From positions 25,325,076 through 25,389,075 of the forward strand of contig OX387604.1 of the NCBI GenBank assembly GCA_947568835.1: DNA of 64,000 bases, in the 5' to 3' direction. Position 1 is the first letter of the stretch, and the number at the start of each line of letters is the position of its first letter. The translations under genes were made by a program, and so were the position numbers. Source of the DNA: Protonemura montana (Eukaryota > Arthropoda > Insecta > Plecoptera > Nemouridae). This document shows, piece by piece, positions 13,407 through 25,498 of the stretch. The notes below the pieces were generated by a model. That model worked only from the letters and a program-made list of their open reading frames with translations, had not been told where the DNA came from and did no database searches.

Positions 13407-15433
13407 CAGGTAAAATAGTTACTGATGGCTGTGATTTATCGACATTTTAATTGATCAAGTACATTTGATATCCAACAGAGTTCGTGGTCTTTCTACTAAC
13501 CTAGTTTAGCTCGACCTGACATTTGGTCGAACATTCATTTTGCCGGTTATTGCCCAAGTTATTTGATTGTGTAGATTAATACTAAAACTATTGTTAAGCA
13601 TCGTGTTAAACTGAAAAAACATTTCAAATCTAGACTAAAACAAATTGATATACGTATTTTGCTCGCCACTCGCAAATAATATTGCAAGTCGATCCTGTGC
13701 TTTCGATAAAAATAAATATCATAAATGTACAGCGGCCAATTATGAAATCCACTTATGAAGAGGCACATATTTGAATGATACCGGTCTAGTGTCCTTGAGA
13801 CTTTGAAGATGGCGGCTCGGTATGGCAAAATGACTGGACTCATTCAACAGAATGCTCATCACCACTACAAGGCTGTCTCTAGTTAGAAGCTGATTTGCAG
13901 GTTGGTACTCGTCACTCAAATCTCTACACGCCACAAGCTTAGCTCTTCTGTCACCTGCTTTGCTGATTAATGACGACCACCGTGGAATGTCATATGGAAT
14001 ATCATTTCATACTTAAAGAGTAAGGCAGAAAAAGACGCCCTATTTTTATTCCTTATCAGGCTGTCGCATGGGTTAAGGGGGATTGGGGGGGAGGGGGGTG
14101 CTGATGAAGGGAAAGATGCAAATGTGAAGCTTTTTGATTGTTATGCGCACAGTTTTGTAGAAATTTGCGCCTGTCAGAAAATAATCGATATCAATACAAC
14201 ACGTCTGAAACTAGTGTTTTTTTTTTTTTTTAACTGATTTGCATGCTTGTTTTTGTAATTCGCAAGTAAGTTTCTATGAATATTTATAAACAAAAGCAAC
14301 TTATTCAACATTTTTTAAAAAGCATGAATTTAAATGACATGGTATTTGAAGAAAATTTAAGACCAAGTTTTAATTCGAAGTTGATTTTTTCTCGTTTTTC
14401 GTGAGAAAATGTCCCGCATCTTCTGATGCGGAGCAAGCAATTAACTAAATTAAACTGCAAGCAGCAACCAATTTAGTCACAACACAAGCCATTTTCTGTT
14501 TTAATATCTTGAAGCAAAAAATGATTCTACTGCAGCAAAGCACACCTAGACACATTTAAAATTCAGAGACATAAATCATGATTTGACAGTATATCTGGTT
14601 CATTCTGACACAGTAGCAATTCGTATTTTCTGTCCCTTTCTACCACGTTGGTTTCAGAGCTTGGCTGGGTGATATAAGGGTTGGTTACATCCATATTCCC
14701 ATCCATCAACACCACAGTATGCCCGCTTTTGTGAAAGGAGACAGAGCGATGAAATATTCCTATACTCGAGGAAAAATCACCATACAACTTTTCATCTTTC
14801 CCCTCATAATGTTAGGTTATAGTAGACTGTTTCTTCATGCTAGATCTTTCTAATGTTGCCTTGAATAGCATCATATCACCTCTACACGTGTTTTAATGGT
14901 GAACGGGTCCCCCTTTTTGACTATTTTATATCGTTCTTTGACAGGTTGGCGATTCGAAGTCAACATTATTTACGCGGAGTTATTCGCTGACACATATCGA
15001 TCATTCTTTCGATAGATTCACAAGTCAAATTACGTGTAGATTTGATTGAATTTCTTGACGGTATCGTCAAAAGAAAATGAGCACAATGAAAACTTTAGAA
15101 AACAACCCCAAGGAGAAATCGACGAGTTTGTATGCTTCTTTCTAAACAAACGTCAGTAAGCTCTGAAAGATATTATTTCAAAATAAGCTTGGTCTTCGTG
15201 AATTTGTGTCACTTTAGTAAGGTTTACACGTGTTTACACTATTTTTGGGACTAGTGACATTTAAAATCATTTATATAAAAAAACAACTGGTTCATTTCCA
15301 AAACAACTACTTGACCACCTTTCAATTAAACAAATTGCAGGTATGCATAATAAATTCAATGCCGCTTCTTAATAAAATTAAACGACCTCGTATTCAATCT
15401 CTACAGAAGATGAGCTAAAGATATCAACATTAA

Positions 15434-15796
15434 CATCATACACATGACCAGTTCTGTTCGGGAGAGAGGTTGGAGGGATGAAAGTTAGTACAGCAACTTC
15501 ACTCGCCTTGCTTATCAACCTCTCGACAGCATGGATTTGTGGAGGAATCCTGTTGTTCGCGTTGTACCGTCCTTCGGAAGGGACGTTAAGCCGGTGGTCC
15601 CCTTGATCTTCGACAGGAGTAGGCTACGTGCCGACACCGGGTTTCCCCTCTTCCCTTCTAGGCTAGGTTAGGTTCATCATCACCCTCATCATCATCCACT
15701 CATTCATCGACGCCATTATACCAGTGCAGCAGGGTCAGTCGTCAAAACAGTGCGTCGTTAAACACCACAAATAATAATAATAATAATAATAATAAT
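15434..15796 (+). mobile_element. 5S-headed SINE, copy 2 (5'-truncated)
   Basis: Same family as copies 1 and 3 but in + orientation. It starts just after the 5S C-box equivalent (CATACACATGACCAGTTCT), so the promoter head is lost. The body (15460-15770) carries GACGTTAAGCCGGTGGTCCC near 15580-15602, GGCTACGTGCC, CATCATCATCCACTCATTCA and GCGTCGTTAAACACCACA, and ends with an (AAT)n tail at 15771-15796. 5' truncation with a simple-repeat tail is typical of target-primed retrotransposition. Confidence 0.82.
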
Positions 15797-15817
15797 AGCA
15801 GTACCAGGGCATGAACC

Positions 15818-16259
15818 ATTATTATTATTATTATTTGGGGTGTTTAGCGACGTACTGTTTTGACATCTGGCCATGCGGCACTGGTCCAACGGCGTCGGTG
15901 AATGAGTGGATGATGATGAGGATGATAATGAACCTAACCTAGCCTAGAAGGGATTAGGGGAAGCCCGGTGCCGGCACGTAGCCTACTCCTGTCGGAGACC
16001 ACCTAGGGGACCACCGGCTTAACGTCCCTTCCCAAGGACGGTACAACTCGAACAGCAGGATTCCTCCACAAACCCATGCTGTCGAGAGGTTGATAAGCAA
16101 GGCGAATGAAGTTGCTGTACTAACTTGCATCGCTCTCTTCCAAATAGAACTGGTCATGTGTATGATGGTCGCCCATCCAATACCTGACTCAGCGCAGTAT
16201 TGCTTAACTTCGGTGATCCAACGAGAACCGATGTTTCCAACACGGCAAACCGTTCGGTG
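15818..16259 (-). mobile_element. 5S-headed SINE, copy 3 (best preserved)
   Basis: Minus-strand element of about 440 bp. The head spans about 16259-16145 and resembles a whole 5S rRNA (family length about 120 nt): GGTTCTCG, GATCACCGAAGTTAAGC (A-box side, 16202-16217) and GGATGGGCGACC (C-box side, 16167-16178). The body matches copy 2 and the (AAT)n tail is at 15818-15836. It lies tail-to-tail with copy 2, 21 bases apart. 5S-headed SINEs (SINE3 class) are known from fish and other animals; assignment to a named family needs a repeat library. Confidence 0.85.
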
Positions 16260-16764
16260 GAATGCATCAGCATCGGAACGTTTGTTATTCCACTGACTAT
16301 TCCATTAAGTTACAGCAAACGTGCGTAACGCTCGTAATGTTGTAATGCTCGTAACGTGTGGTGCAGAGAATAGGCTAGTCGATTCAACATTATCATATTG
16401 AAACAATAGGTGTTGAGAATAGATTAGAGGCGCATGTGTGCATCAGAAGGGGCGATAGGACGCAATCAGAAGAGTTTTCCCCGATTCGTCCTGCTTTCGC
16501 CAAAGGCAGGGGTGCGGGAAAGGTAATGAAGGGTGGGAAAAGAGGGGGGGAGAGGAACGTGTGCGTGGCAGAACGAGTGATTGTAGTCATACTTTCGAAA
16601 TGTATTATTTATCAATTTGTAGTTATGAGAGTCGGGGAATACGTTTGCAGCGTAAAGTTAAAGGTTTCGCAGATTTCGCTCATCCTAAAGCGCGAAAGAT
16701 TGTAGGTGTTGCTCGATACACGCGGGTTCATCAAACGAGACCGTTTTTTATGACTAGCTTATGA

Positions 16765-18166
16765 GATAGTAATAGGGATAATTCCAGGGATAATTCCAGG
16801 GATAGTGCAAGGGATAGTGCTAGGGATAGTGCTAGAGATAGTGCAAGGGATAGTGCTAGAGATAGTGCAAGGGATAGTGCAAGGGATAGTGCTAGAGATA
16901 GTGCAAGGGATAGTGCTAGGGATAGTGCAAGGGATAGTGCAAGGGATAGTGCAAGGGATAGTGCAAGGGATAGTGCAAGGAATAGTGCTAGGGATAGTGC
17001 TAGGGATAGTGCAAGGGATAGTGCAAGGGATAGTGCTATGGATAGTGCTAGGGATAGTGCAAGGGATAGTGCAAGGGATAGTGCTAGGGATAGTGCAAGG
17101 GATAGTGCAAGGGATAGTGCAAGAGATAGTGCAAGAGATAGTGCTAGGGATAGTGCAAGAGATAGTGCAAGAGATAGTGCTAGGGATAGTGCAAGGGATA
17201 GTGCAAGGGGTAGTGCAAGAGATAGTGCAAGAGATAGTGCAAGGGATAGTGCAAGGGGTAGTGCTAGGGATAGTGCAAGGGATAGTGCAAGGGATAGTGC
17301 AAGGGGTAGTGCAAGAGATAGTGCAAGAGATAGTGCTAGGGATAGTGCTAGGGATAGTGCAAGGGATAGTGCAAGGGATAGTGCTAGGGATAGTGCAAGG
17401 GATAGTGCAAGAGATAGTGCAAGAGATAGTGCAAGGGATAGTGCAAGGGGTAGTGCAAGGGATAGTGCTAGGGATAGTGCAAGAGATAGTGCAAGAGATA
17501 GTGCAAGGGATAGTGCAAGGGGTAGTGCAAGAGATAGTGCAAGGGATAGTGCAAGGGGTAGTGCAAGGGGTAGTGCAAGAGATAGTGCAAGAGATAGTGC
17601 AAGGGGTAGTGCAAGAGATAGTGCTAGGGATAGTGCTAGGGATAGTGCAAGGGGTAGTGCAAGAGATAGTGCTAGGGATAGTGCTAGGGATAGTGCAAGG
17701 GGTAGTGCTAGGGATAGTGCTAGGGATAGTGCAAGGGGTAGTGCAAGAGATAGTGCAAGGGGTAGTGCAAGAGATAGTGCTAGGGATAGTGCAAGGGGTA
17801 GTGCAAGAGATAGTGCTAGGGATAGTGCTAGGGATAGTGCAAGGGGTAGTGCTAGGGATAGTGCTAGGGATAGTGCAAGGGGTAGTGCTAGGGATAGTGC
17901 AAGGGGTAGTGCAAGAGATAGTGCAAGGGATAGTGCTAGGGATAGTGCAAGGGATAGTGCTATGGATAGTGCAAGGGATAGTGCAAGGGATAGTGCAAGG
18001 GATAGTGCAAGGGGTAGTGCAAGAGATAGTGCAAGAGATAGTGCAAGGGATAGTGAAAGGGGTAGTGCAAGAGATAGTGCAAGGGATAGTGCAAGGGGTA
18101 GTGCAAGAGATAGTGCAAGGGATAGTGCAAGGGGTAGTGCAAGAGATAGTGCTAGGGATAGTGCAC
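16765..18166 (+). repeat. 12-bp minisatellite, 116 units in perfect register
   Basis: Tandem 12-mers with consensus GATAGTGCAAGG and frequent variants at three sites only: A/G at position 2, A/T at 9 and G/A at 12. The first three units are divergent (GATAGTAATAGG, GATAATTCCAGG twice). I see no insertion or deletion across the array: every 60-base step starts a new unit. The GGTAGT variant appears from about 17209 onward and is common in the 3' half, where 48-bp higher-order units of four 12-mers recur (for example 17605-17700). Both the DSAR-type and IVQG-type frames stay open throughout. The array lies about 7 kb upstream of dac. Confidence 0.98.
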
Positions 18167-18225
18167 TTTGGCCGTGGGACCTACGTGGCCTTGGACTACT
18201 TAGGATTGTCAGAAATTCAAATTAG
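17038..18225 (+). other. Open frame in the minisatellite, (D/G)SAR repeats
   Basis: A 395-codon ATG-initiated frame translating the array as (Asp/Gly)-Ser-Ala-Arg repeats, ending with a short unique tail (LWPWDLRGLGLLRIVRNSN) before TAG... region stop at 18223-18225. The frame is actually open from the first unit, with TGA at 16762-16764 immediately before the array. In this frame the variable bases 9 and 12 are third codon positions and synonymous (GCA/GCT Ala, AGG/AGA Arg); only position 2 changes Asp to Gly. No family is recognised, and no promoter, splice or polyadenylation signal could be tied to it. Most likely an ORF by default of a stop-free 12-mer, hence not called a gene. Confidence 0.2.
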
Positions 18226-21200
18226 GCCTCAATATCTTTTATGTAAATAAGGATGACCAGAAATTGGCATCTCTGATTCGCCTGTTGTTAATCACAATTA
18301 TGTCCATCTGATGCAAATACCGTGTTATGCATTTATTCCAGTAATTTTTAATGTATACATTCCGTCATTCAAAATCATTTATAGGAAGTTGCTTTTTGCC
18401 AATTATTCTCTGTTTCAAGAATGCAATTGTTTACCATTAATCACAACATGTCACTACTCAGTTATTAAAGCTGTCTCCAAATTAATTCATTTTTTCCGCA
18501 CACTGCATTATTATTTCACAATCCAATATCAGAAAATGGGTAACTACATAATTTGGAAAACGTTTCAACTTTGAACCCAATATTAAAAATCAGCGATCGC
18601 ATATTCATGTGATGAACAACACACTGTGAATTTTACATAAATATTGAGATAACAATAATTGCTCTGTATTTATATTGGAGTCATGAATTGACCCTAGACA
18701 GTATGCCCCACAACATGGACCTCCCGCTCCAAAGTATGGTACAGCCCTTTTAAAATCATTCATTAATCTACTATTCGACAATATTGGCCTTTTACGTTAA
18801 TTTAACATTGCTCATTGTTACTGATGTTGAAATTTGGTTTGATGGGTTCCATCACATGATTGATTGATATCAAGTGATTGCTTGGACAGAGAGAGATAGA
18901 GATAGAGGGGGGTGGGGGGCATGGTACGCAGGGCATTTACAGGATAATGGGAATGGAATTACGATACTACTGACAATACCTTTAACTTTTGGGCTGATAC
19001 AGACATTTTTTGTATTTTCCGCGGGTTATCTGGTTAGCAATTGTTAAATTTGCAATATAATTGAAGTCGAGATCAAGCGACTCATACGTTGTGGGTAAGA
19101 GAAACATTTTGTATTCAAAGTTTTCGGTCCAAGTTTTCAAATTGATTGATAGTGGGATTAATGGGCAAACTGTTTTAACAACGGGCTATTTGACACCGGT
19201 CTAATTGCGTCGGGTTTTTAATAGTATGATATGAAGCGCGAAATTGTAATGCACAGATATTTATTAATGCGACAAATATCACACTTATAAACAAACAACA
19301 AATCTATTTATATTAACAGTATTCCCCATTTATGAGCTTCAACAAGCAGTTCCAATGATCCTAATAGAAACGATATTAATTAAAGCAAATCATTTTTAAG
19401 CGGCAACAGTGGAGCTCAATGCACAGATCAAATACACAGATTAATTGACAAATTCACAATCAGATCCAGACCTAGCTCTCATGTCCTCCCTTTACTAGTA
19501 GCTAGGCGTTAAAATATTCCCAATATGTTCATTTAGTTTGCCTTGTTCAGTGGTAAATAGGAGAGCGAGAGAGTACTGTACACCAGAGTGAGAGAGTTGG
19601 TCAGTGTCATGTAATCTACGCTATCTATTGATACAATCATTGTGCTTCCATATCGAGGACAATAACTTGGTCGTTTACTCGTCGACTCTGCTACTCAGTA
19701 ACATGCTCGTGCTTTGTGTACCACCTGGACAAGCCACATCAATGAAGGGGATTGAAACCACGGTCAAAATCACCAACTTTGCCCCTACCAGCAACCCAGT
19801 AATAGCATACATGCGTACATATAACTATATGACTTGTATATACCCTATATACGTTGTTAAGTACTAACATGTTTTTGTACGTTTAGGGAATATTTAAAAA
19901 ACTTGCTAGTGGTTATATGTTTAAACATATATGGATTGACCACGTTACTATAATGTTATTGTAATAACAATGCGTTTTGGTTTTGGTTATTATGGATTAG
20001 TAGGTGATTTTGGCCCTTGTAGCGCAAGAGAAAATTGGCTATGCGGGAAAACATTGTTCACGTGTCATATGGTATTGTGATGTAACGGATACAATAGAAC
20101 CAAATAGGCGACCTCTATATATATGTGATGTGCTGTCATTATCTATATCGTGGATGAATATCAGCTTCTATACCAAAAATAATTTATACATTTATAATGT
20201 TGACTTGCAGAAAGGTTAACTTGTACTAGTGAATTAATACTCACAGAAGCATAACATGGTATCAAACGTTTAAGGAATACGTTCAATCGAAATAGCGATA
20301 AACTCTATCAGAAGGTTTTATGCAGGTAAATCTAAAAATTATGTAAATAAAAAATGTAATTAAAATAACTACTGAATGATGAGGGAACGTCAAAGAACGA
20401 GTGGTGGGATGAAATTTTTACTGCTTGTAGTATGAACATGGGTCTAAGATCATATCTGGGTAATCTTACAATTAATTTTAACACTTTGTTCATCGATACA
20501 TCTATAGTACACCTACTCAGCTCTAAGGAATGCAGGTGCATGCAAAGTCCCTCTTAGCTGAAGCATCAATAAACGTAGGAAAAAGCCGACATGAAAACAT
20601 TCAATTTAAACGCAACTGTAGCTTCTCGAAGTTTGATCTGGATTGCTTGATGTCCTCAGGACATTTCTTTAGCATTTACAAAGTTTGTATTCAGAGGTAA
20701 TCTTTGTTTAAACATCAAACTTGGGCGTATTGGCGAATGTTCTGACGTTTGACAATGATTCCAGTTACTGCATTGTAAGGCCTAGTTACTAACTTCACAA
20801 ATACTATTACTCACTAACAAATACTTAGCATACAAAGGTATTTAAATAAAAATTACGCTGTAGTCATCGTCTTACCGCTAACAAAATAACCGTTTTACAC
20901 AAACATCTGCTCGACATAACGTAGACGTATTATTTTTTTTTGCAACAAAATTCTGGTACGACTTTTGCTTTAAGTTAATTAATTACGTATACTCACTTAA
21001 TGCATGGTCATGATTCGAAAACAATTATTGTGTTTAAACAATATGGCAAGTATTGTTTAATATTGGTACAGCGAAATGGCCCCTTCGACCCATATGTACT
21101 CGCAATTATTGAACACGTGCTATGTTTCCAACCAGTACAAACACCAAACAAACCTGCCAAAATAACGACAATAAAACGTCAAAAGAACATTTTAACTAAA

Positions 21201-23570
21201 GCACTTGTTCGCTTATTGACAGAAGTTTCGTTTGTCAAAAACAATTTTATTTATGTTTCAGTTTTGTAAAATTCATATAAAATGTAAACTTTAAATATTT
21301 TTTTCAACCAAATTTCAGAGAAACTGAAGACCCACAAATCTGAAGCTTGTTAAAAAATATCAAACAAATGCAACAAAAAAAAAGCTGCTGATTGAAAAGT
21401 TCCAATCATTCACCTTCATATAGCTATTGAAATGTCCCTCATATACTAATCCCAATGTTATAAGAATGGCTATTGTTATTTATTTATAATACTATAAACA
21501 ACGCCTCTTCATTTTAACTGTTTCCATCTTTCATATACCTCTAATTAATATTACTTAATACCCCCACAACACATCCTACTTTGAAATATCTCCAACGTAG
21601 AATCAAAGCCTAAGGGCTGCTAAAGCGTAGAAGTAGAAATGGTAGCACTTTGCATTCACCTTTAAAGAAACATGATGGTCTAATATAGCATCTAAGGGGT
21701 TGGGTTAGGTTAGTTATGTTAGTTATAGCATAAAGAGGTGTTCACTGCTTGCTTCATGGCTTGGTATAAGTTAACTTTCTTAGAGGAGTAGATACCAAAA
21801 TGTCGCCCAAAGCTAAACGGGTTTTCTACCACTAGACACAAGGAGAAGGTGGGTGTATTTCTGTTAAGATCAGTTAGACGTATAACAACTAAGCTAGTGT
21901 TTTCAAATGCTTTGCAAAAGGGTCAGTTTATTTGGTTGAAAAGTATAATTAATTCTTCTGATACTGCTTTTGATTTGTTTACACTATTATTAGTTGTGTT
22001 GTGTTTTACTTTGCTCTACAGACCGTTTGAAATTTTAAATAATTCACCGAGCGCGGATTTCCAAAGAAGAATCTTGAGTAAAAACGACCGCTTTTGTGGA
22101 CTTGAAAATTATTTTCGGTGGAGGTGCCAGATTGAGAGAGCAACAATGCCAATATCGTATGAAGGTGTCAATCGAAGCAAATTGATACACTTCCGGGGCT
22201 ATAAACCCGTAATTAACCACCTGCAATTGATGACTGTTGGACGATATCACAAGCACGTAAATCTCAACGGAGTGGGGGGGTGGCAGTTAACTATCTCCCT
22301 GTCAGCAGGCTGTTCCTCTGATTACAAATCGGGAAAAACAGGACAGTGTGTCTCTTGAAATTCAACACCGGACCAATTTAAACGAATGCTTCTCAGTTAA
22401 TAATAGCAATTAATAATAGCAGACACGGATGATGTATGTGGCAGCAAAGGGCCACACAACCCCAATTTAATAAATGAAGTAATGTTAAATAATGTTGTCA
22501 AACGCGATCCACAGGGGCAAAACTATATCCTTAACACGAAAAGAACACTAAAATGTAACTAAAAATGATGTTTCCGAAAAATGTACCTCAATATATAGAC
22601 CTAGTTTAATGTGGTTTATGAACAGATTGCTAGAGGGAGCAGCTCGTGCTATGTTGTGAGTTGACATGCAATATCTCTGCCCTTGCCTTGGATGGGTATG
22701 CTGGGTATGCGGCACACACACATGGTGGCTACATGGTTCCAGCTCTGCTGGCTTACCTTACCGTCATTCAGTTGAAAACACTTCTGTGATCTCGCGTGTG
22801 TTCGCTCTGGTCCATAAATCCTGATTCAGGTGTTGTCAGTATATTCTTCCTGAACACCGTTACTCTTCTCTCTACACCCGCCCATTCCCTTCCCTTAACA
22901 TTCACTCCATATAGAAGACCAAGCGGCTAACTTTTATTGATACGGGTAAGTTGTATCTAAGCAATAAGATGAAGAGAGAAGAGATTTATTAAGTGCAACT
23001 ACAGAAGTATGAGTTACATGTAAGTATATAGGAGGTAAAGATGGAGAAATGCAATAGAGTTATTGAAGACGATCTTATCATGGATATATAGTGGTGGAGG
23101 TGCCGTGTTTGATAAGAATAAGTTGCTCTGCGGGCTGCATTCAGGGGTGGAAGAAAATCCATGCCTCCGGTTCGGACTTTCTCCGACCGCGACATTTACT
23201 TGTAGAATTTAGAAGTTGCTGTCGATAACCATGCGCAATATTACAATTTCTAACTTAATTAATGTTCAAACCAGCAACAAACAAACAAGCATTAAAGTCC
23301 ACTTTTAACCATTTCTCATAATTACACATTCCTAATTGATTTCAATTTGACACAGCGTGAAGACTCAAAAGTCGCAATCTTTCATCTCACCGCTAACTTC
23401 TAATCGTTGTAATGATTTTATTCCTGGCTTAGTTTAGCTCTCTACACCTAGGTGGCAGTCACACGTATCGGTCTATTCCCCGCCAATCGGCACTACACCA
23501 AGAACCGCCAGCTAATACGCTCGACCCACAAGCACCATGCAACAATAACCTATAATCTTTTATAGGATAA
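18167..23570. other. Intergenic upstream of dac, no gene seen
   Basis: AT-rich. It contains a 16-bp palindrome ATATGTTTAAACATAT (about 19915-19930) and a GGTTAGGTTAGTTATGTTAG stretch near 21700. A 169-codon frame at 21849-22358 has no recognisable domain or repeat relation and no coding-like signature. Possible upstream dac regulatory DNA. Confidence 0.5.
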
Positions 23571-23580
23571 TATATATATA
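23571..23580 (+). promoter_or_regulatory. TATA-like run upstream of the GC step
   Basis: TATATATATA preceded by TAGGATAA. It is the nearest TATA-like sequence before the GC-rich dac leader. It could set a start near 23600, but nothing downstream confirms one; it may be only an AT dinucleotide run. Confidence 0.2.
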
Positions 23581-23860
23581 GAAAGATGTGTGACAGGCCA
23601 TTTTTACTGGTGGTTCTGATCCTCAATATACTCTGTGTCAGTCTCACGAGACGAGTGTAAGAGCTGTGTGTGTCCTCGCTAGCTGCTCGCCGGCGTGAGC
23701 GGTATGCTATGAGAGTTTAGTCTCCCATAGCTCGTCCCCCGTCCCCGGTTCCCCTGGCTCGGCAACAGCCACGAGGGGAGCCGCCAAGACCCCAATACTC
23801 TACAGACCTAGTTTCATTCTTCATTGCTGTACGAACCCTCATCACTGGCGTGAGCCTCTA

Positions 23861-23861
23861 G

Positions 23862-23913
<52 letters not shown>

Positions 23914-23915
23914 CC
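23861..23915. repeat. (TGCC)n tetranucleotide microsatellite
   Basis: About 13 uninterrupted copies of GCCT/TGCC, 55 bp, within the GC-richer region upstream of dac. Being uninterrupted, it is likely polymorphic in length. Confidence 0.95.
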
Positions 23916-24848
23916 GTGAGCTCATACTAAACAGCTGATCGGCGAGGGTGAAAAAGACGCGTGGTAAGAGTTTGACAGTAGCCTCGAAGCTCACGTGGTC
24001 GTAGGACGTTACGGAAGTCGACGCGGCGTAGCGAGGTGATGTGCCTAGGTGTAACGTATTTTGTCAGGTAGCTGGCATTGCTCTAACGTTGGCAGTGAAA
24101 GAGTATGGGTGAACCAAAAGGGTTGCTCGTTGGAGTGGAGAGTGATAACAGAGTGGTGGTCTGAGTGGGAGTGATAAGAACTGTGCGTGTCAGATAGACA
24201 ACTGCGAAAGGTGGACTATTGCTGGGATTCTAGTTGAGGATCATGATATGGTGAAACAATTGTAAATAAATACACCGAAGGTTGCGAATTAAGTCGTCGT
24301 TAGTAAATGACGGGAGGCGAGTCAGTGTGTGCGATTGCTTCTGTTGCTGTACGGGGGTGGATTGGAGCATTTGGAGGAAGGCCGTAGGAAACAGTTGGAA
24401 AACGAGACTTTTGAGGCAAAGGAAAATACTAAGACGAGAAGGAAGGCGGGACTGAAAACTTGAAGCAAGTCAGGCGGAACTGTAGATTCGACGAATGAAC
24501 GTTGAGCAGGGTAAACGGTAGACCAATAGGAAACAAGGTGCGCGTATCTCGCAGATAATACCAGTGGTCGGAGTGTGATTCTCTCTGGAACACCAACCTC
24601 TCAGCCTTTCCATGCTTTTTGCTCAACTATTTTATTTATTACTTTTCTGACTGTTGGAATTGCAAGTGGTGTGCACACGACGACCAGTGAAGGACATTAT
24701 TTACTTCTGTGCAATTCGTGTTTATTGTCAAGCGAATATTGTGCATTGCGTGAAAAAAGTGCAACAGAAAAGTTTTAGTTCGGAAAAGTTCGTGACGTTT
24801 CACGAGACCGGTTATAATTTCGGAAGGGGTAGAACCCACCGTGAAAAA

Positions 24849-24912
24849 GAGACCGATAGAGCGAGAGAGAGAGAGACAGAGACAGATAAAGGGAGAGATG
24901 GAGAGGAGAGAT
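24849..24912. repeat. GAGA-rich purine tract
   Basis: Purine-rich stretch with many GAGAG and GACAGA units directly upstream of dac. GAGAG is the binding core of GAGA factor (Trl) in Drosophila and is common at developmental promoters and Polycomb response elements; this function is inferred. A complementary CT-rich tract follows at 24968-25065. Confidence 0.7.
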
Positions 24913-24967
24913 AGCTAAATTGTAAATATATAATATAAATTTTCCGAGTGTTGTAAGTTTTGTGATT

Positions 24968-25065
24968 TCCTCTCTACCGCCCACTCTCTCCCTCCCCTCC
25001 CCTTGACACCACACTAGTTCCCCCTCTCTGATTCGTTCTCTGTCTCTGTCTCTCCGCACGCTGGC
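24968..25065. repeat. CT-rich pyrimidine tract
   Basis: Stretch rich in CTCTC, CCCTCCCC and TGTCTC units, about 60 bases after the GAGA tract and largely complementary to it. The two could pair as an imperfect stem in RNA or extruded DNA. It may equally be read as GAGA sites on the minus strand. Confidence 0.6.
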
Positions 25066-25498
25066 ATTGGGAGACAGAGAGACGAATGCAGACGGACATT
25101 TGGACCGACCATCTGAGTCTCTCCAAGCATTATTCCTACCGATCTGTTCCTGAACGGTTGGTTCAGATTTGCATCTGTGAATAGGATCCGAGTGCTGTGG
25201 CCCTGCTCGTTCTGCTTGGGTTTGCCGGCAAGCGCTGTGACAGCTCGCACCTTCGGTGACACAGAACCAGAAGCAGTACAGTGACATCCGACAATTCGGC
25301 CAGTTGCCCAAGAATTGATCAGCGACCGGTGACCGGTGGCCGGGACAGCACTGCGAGTGACCGTGTGTCAGGATGACATCCTGAATTCGTTCGATTATTT
25401 TGCGACAAATTAAATTCCGACAAAATCAAATTACGAACAACGTGCGTATGCCTTTTCGTCGGACTGTTTCGCCGAGTGGTTAGTTAATTGTGCAGTGC

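Larger units (their letters stand above)
10117..15433. other. Intergenic, no gene seen
   Basis: Mostly AT-rich. A GC-richer patch at 11160-11320 with a small ACCCCA/TGGGGT hairpin (near 11272-11289) and a GAGCGTAGCGAGCAAAGCGA patch at 12854-12873 may be transposon debris, but neither is identifiable. Confidence 0.5.

Noticed and set aside
16765-18166. CRISPR-like array
   Set aside because: Units are 12 bp with no unique spacers and the DNA is eukaryotic; it is a minisatellite.
16805-18250. 481-codon frame reading the minisatellite as IVQG/IVLG repeats
   Set aside because: It begins at a GTG inside the array, and in this frame the variants change amino acids (Gln/Leu, Gly/Glu, Ile/Val). It is open only because the 12-mer lacks stops in that phase.
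21849-22358. 169-codon + strand ORF
   Set aside because: No similarity I can recognise to transposase, reverse transcriptase or any host family.
24775-25311. 178-codon minus-strand ORF upstream of dac
   Set aside because: Driven by the CTCT/GAGA tracts (Ser-Leu repeats); no domain and it overlaps the likely dac leader.
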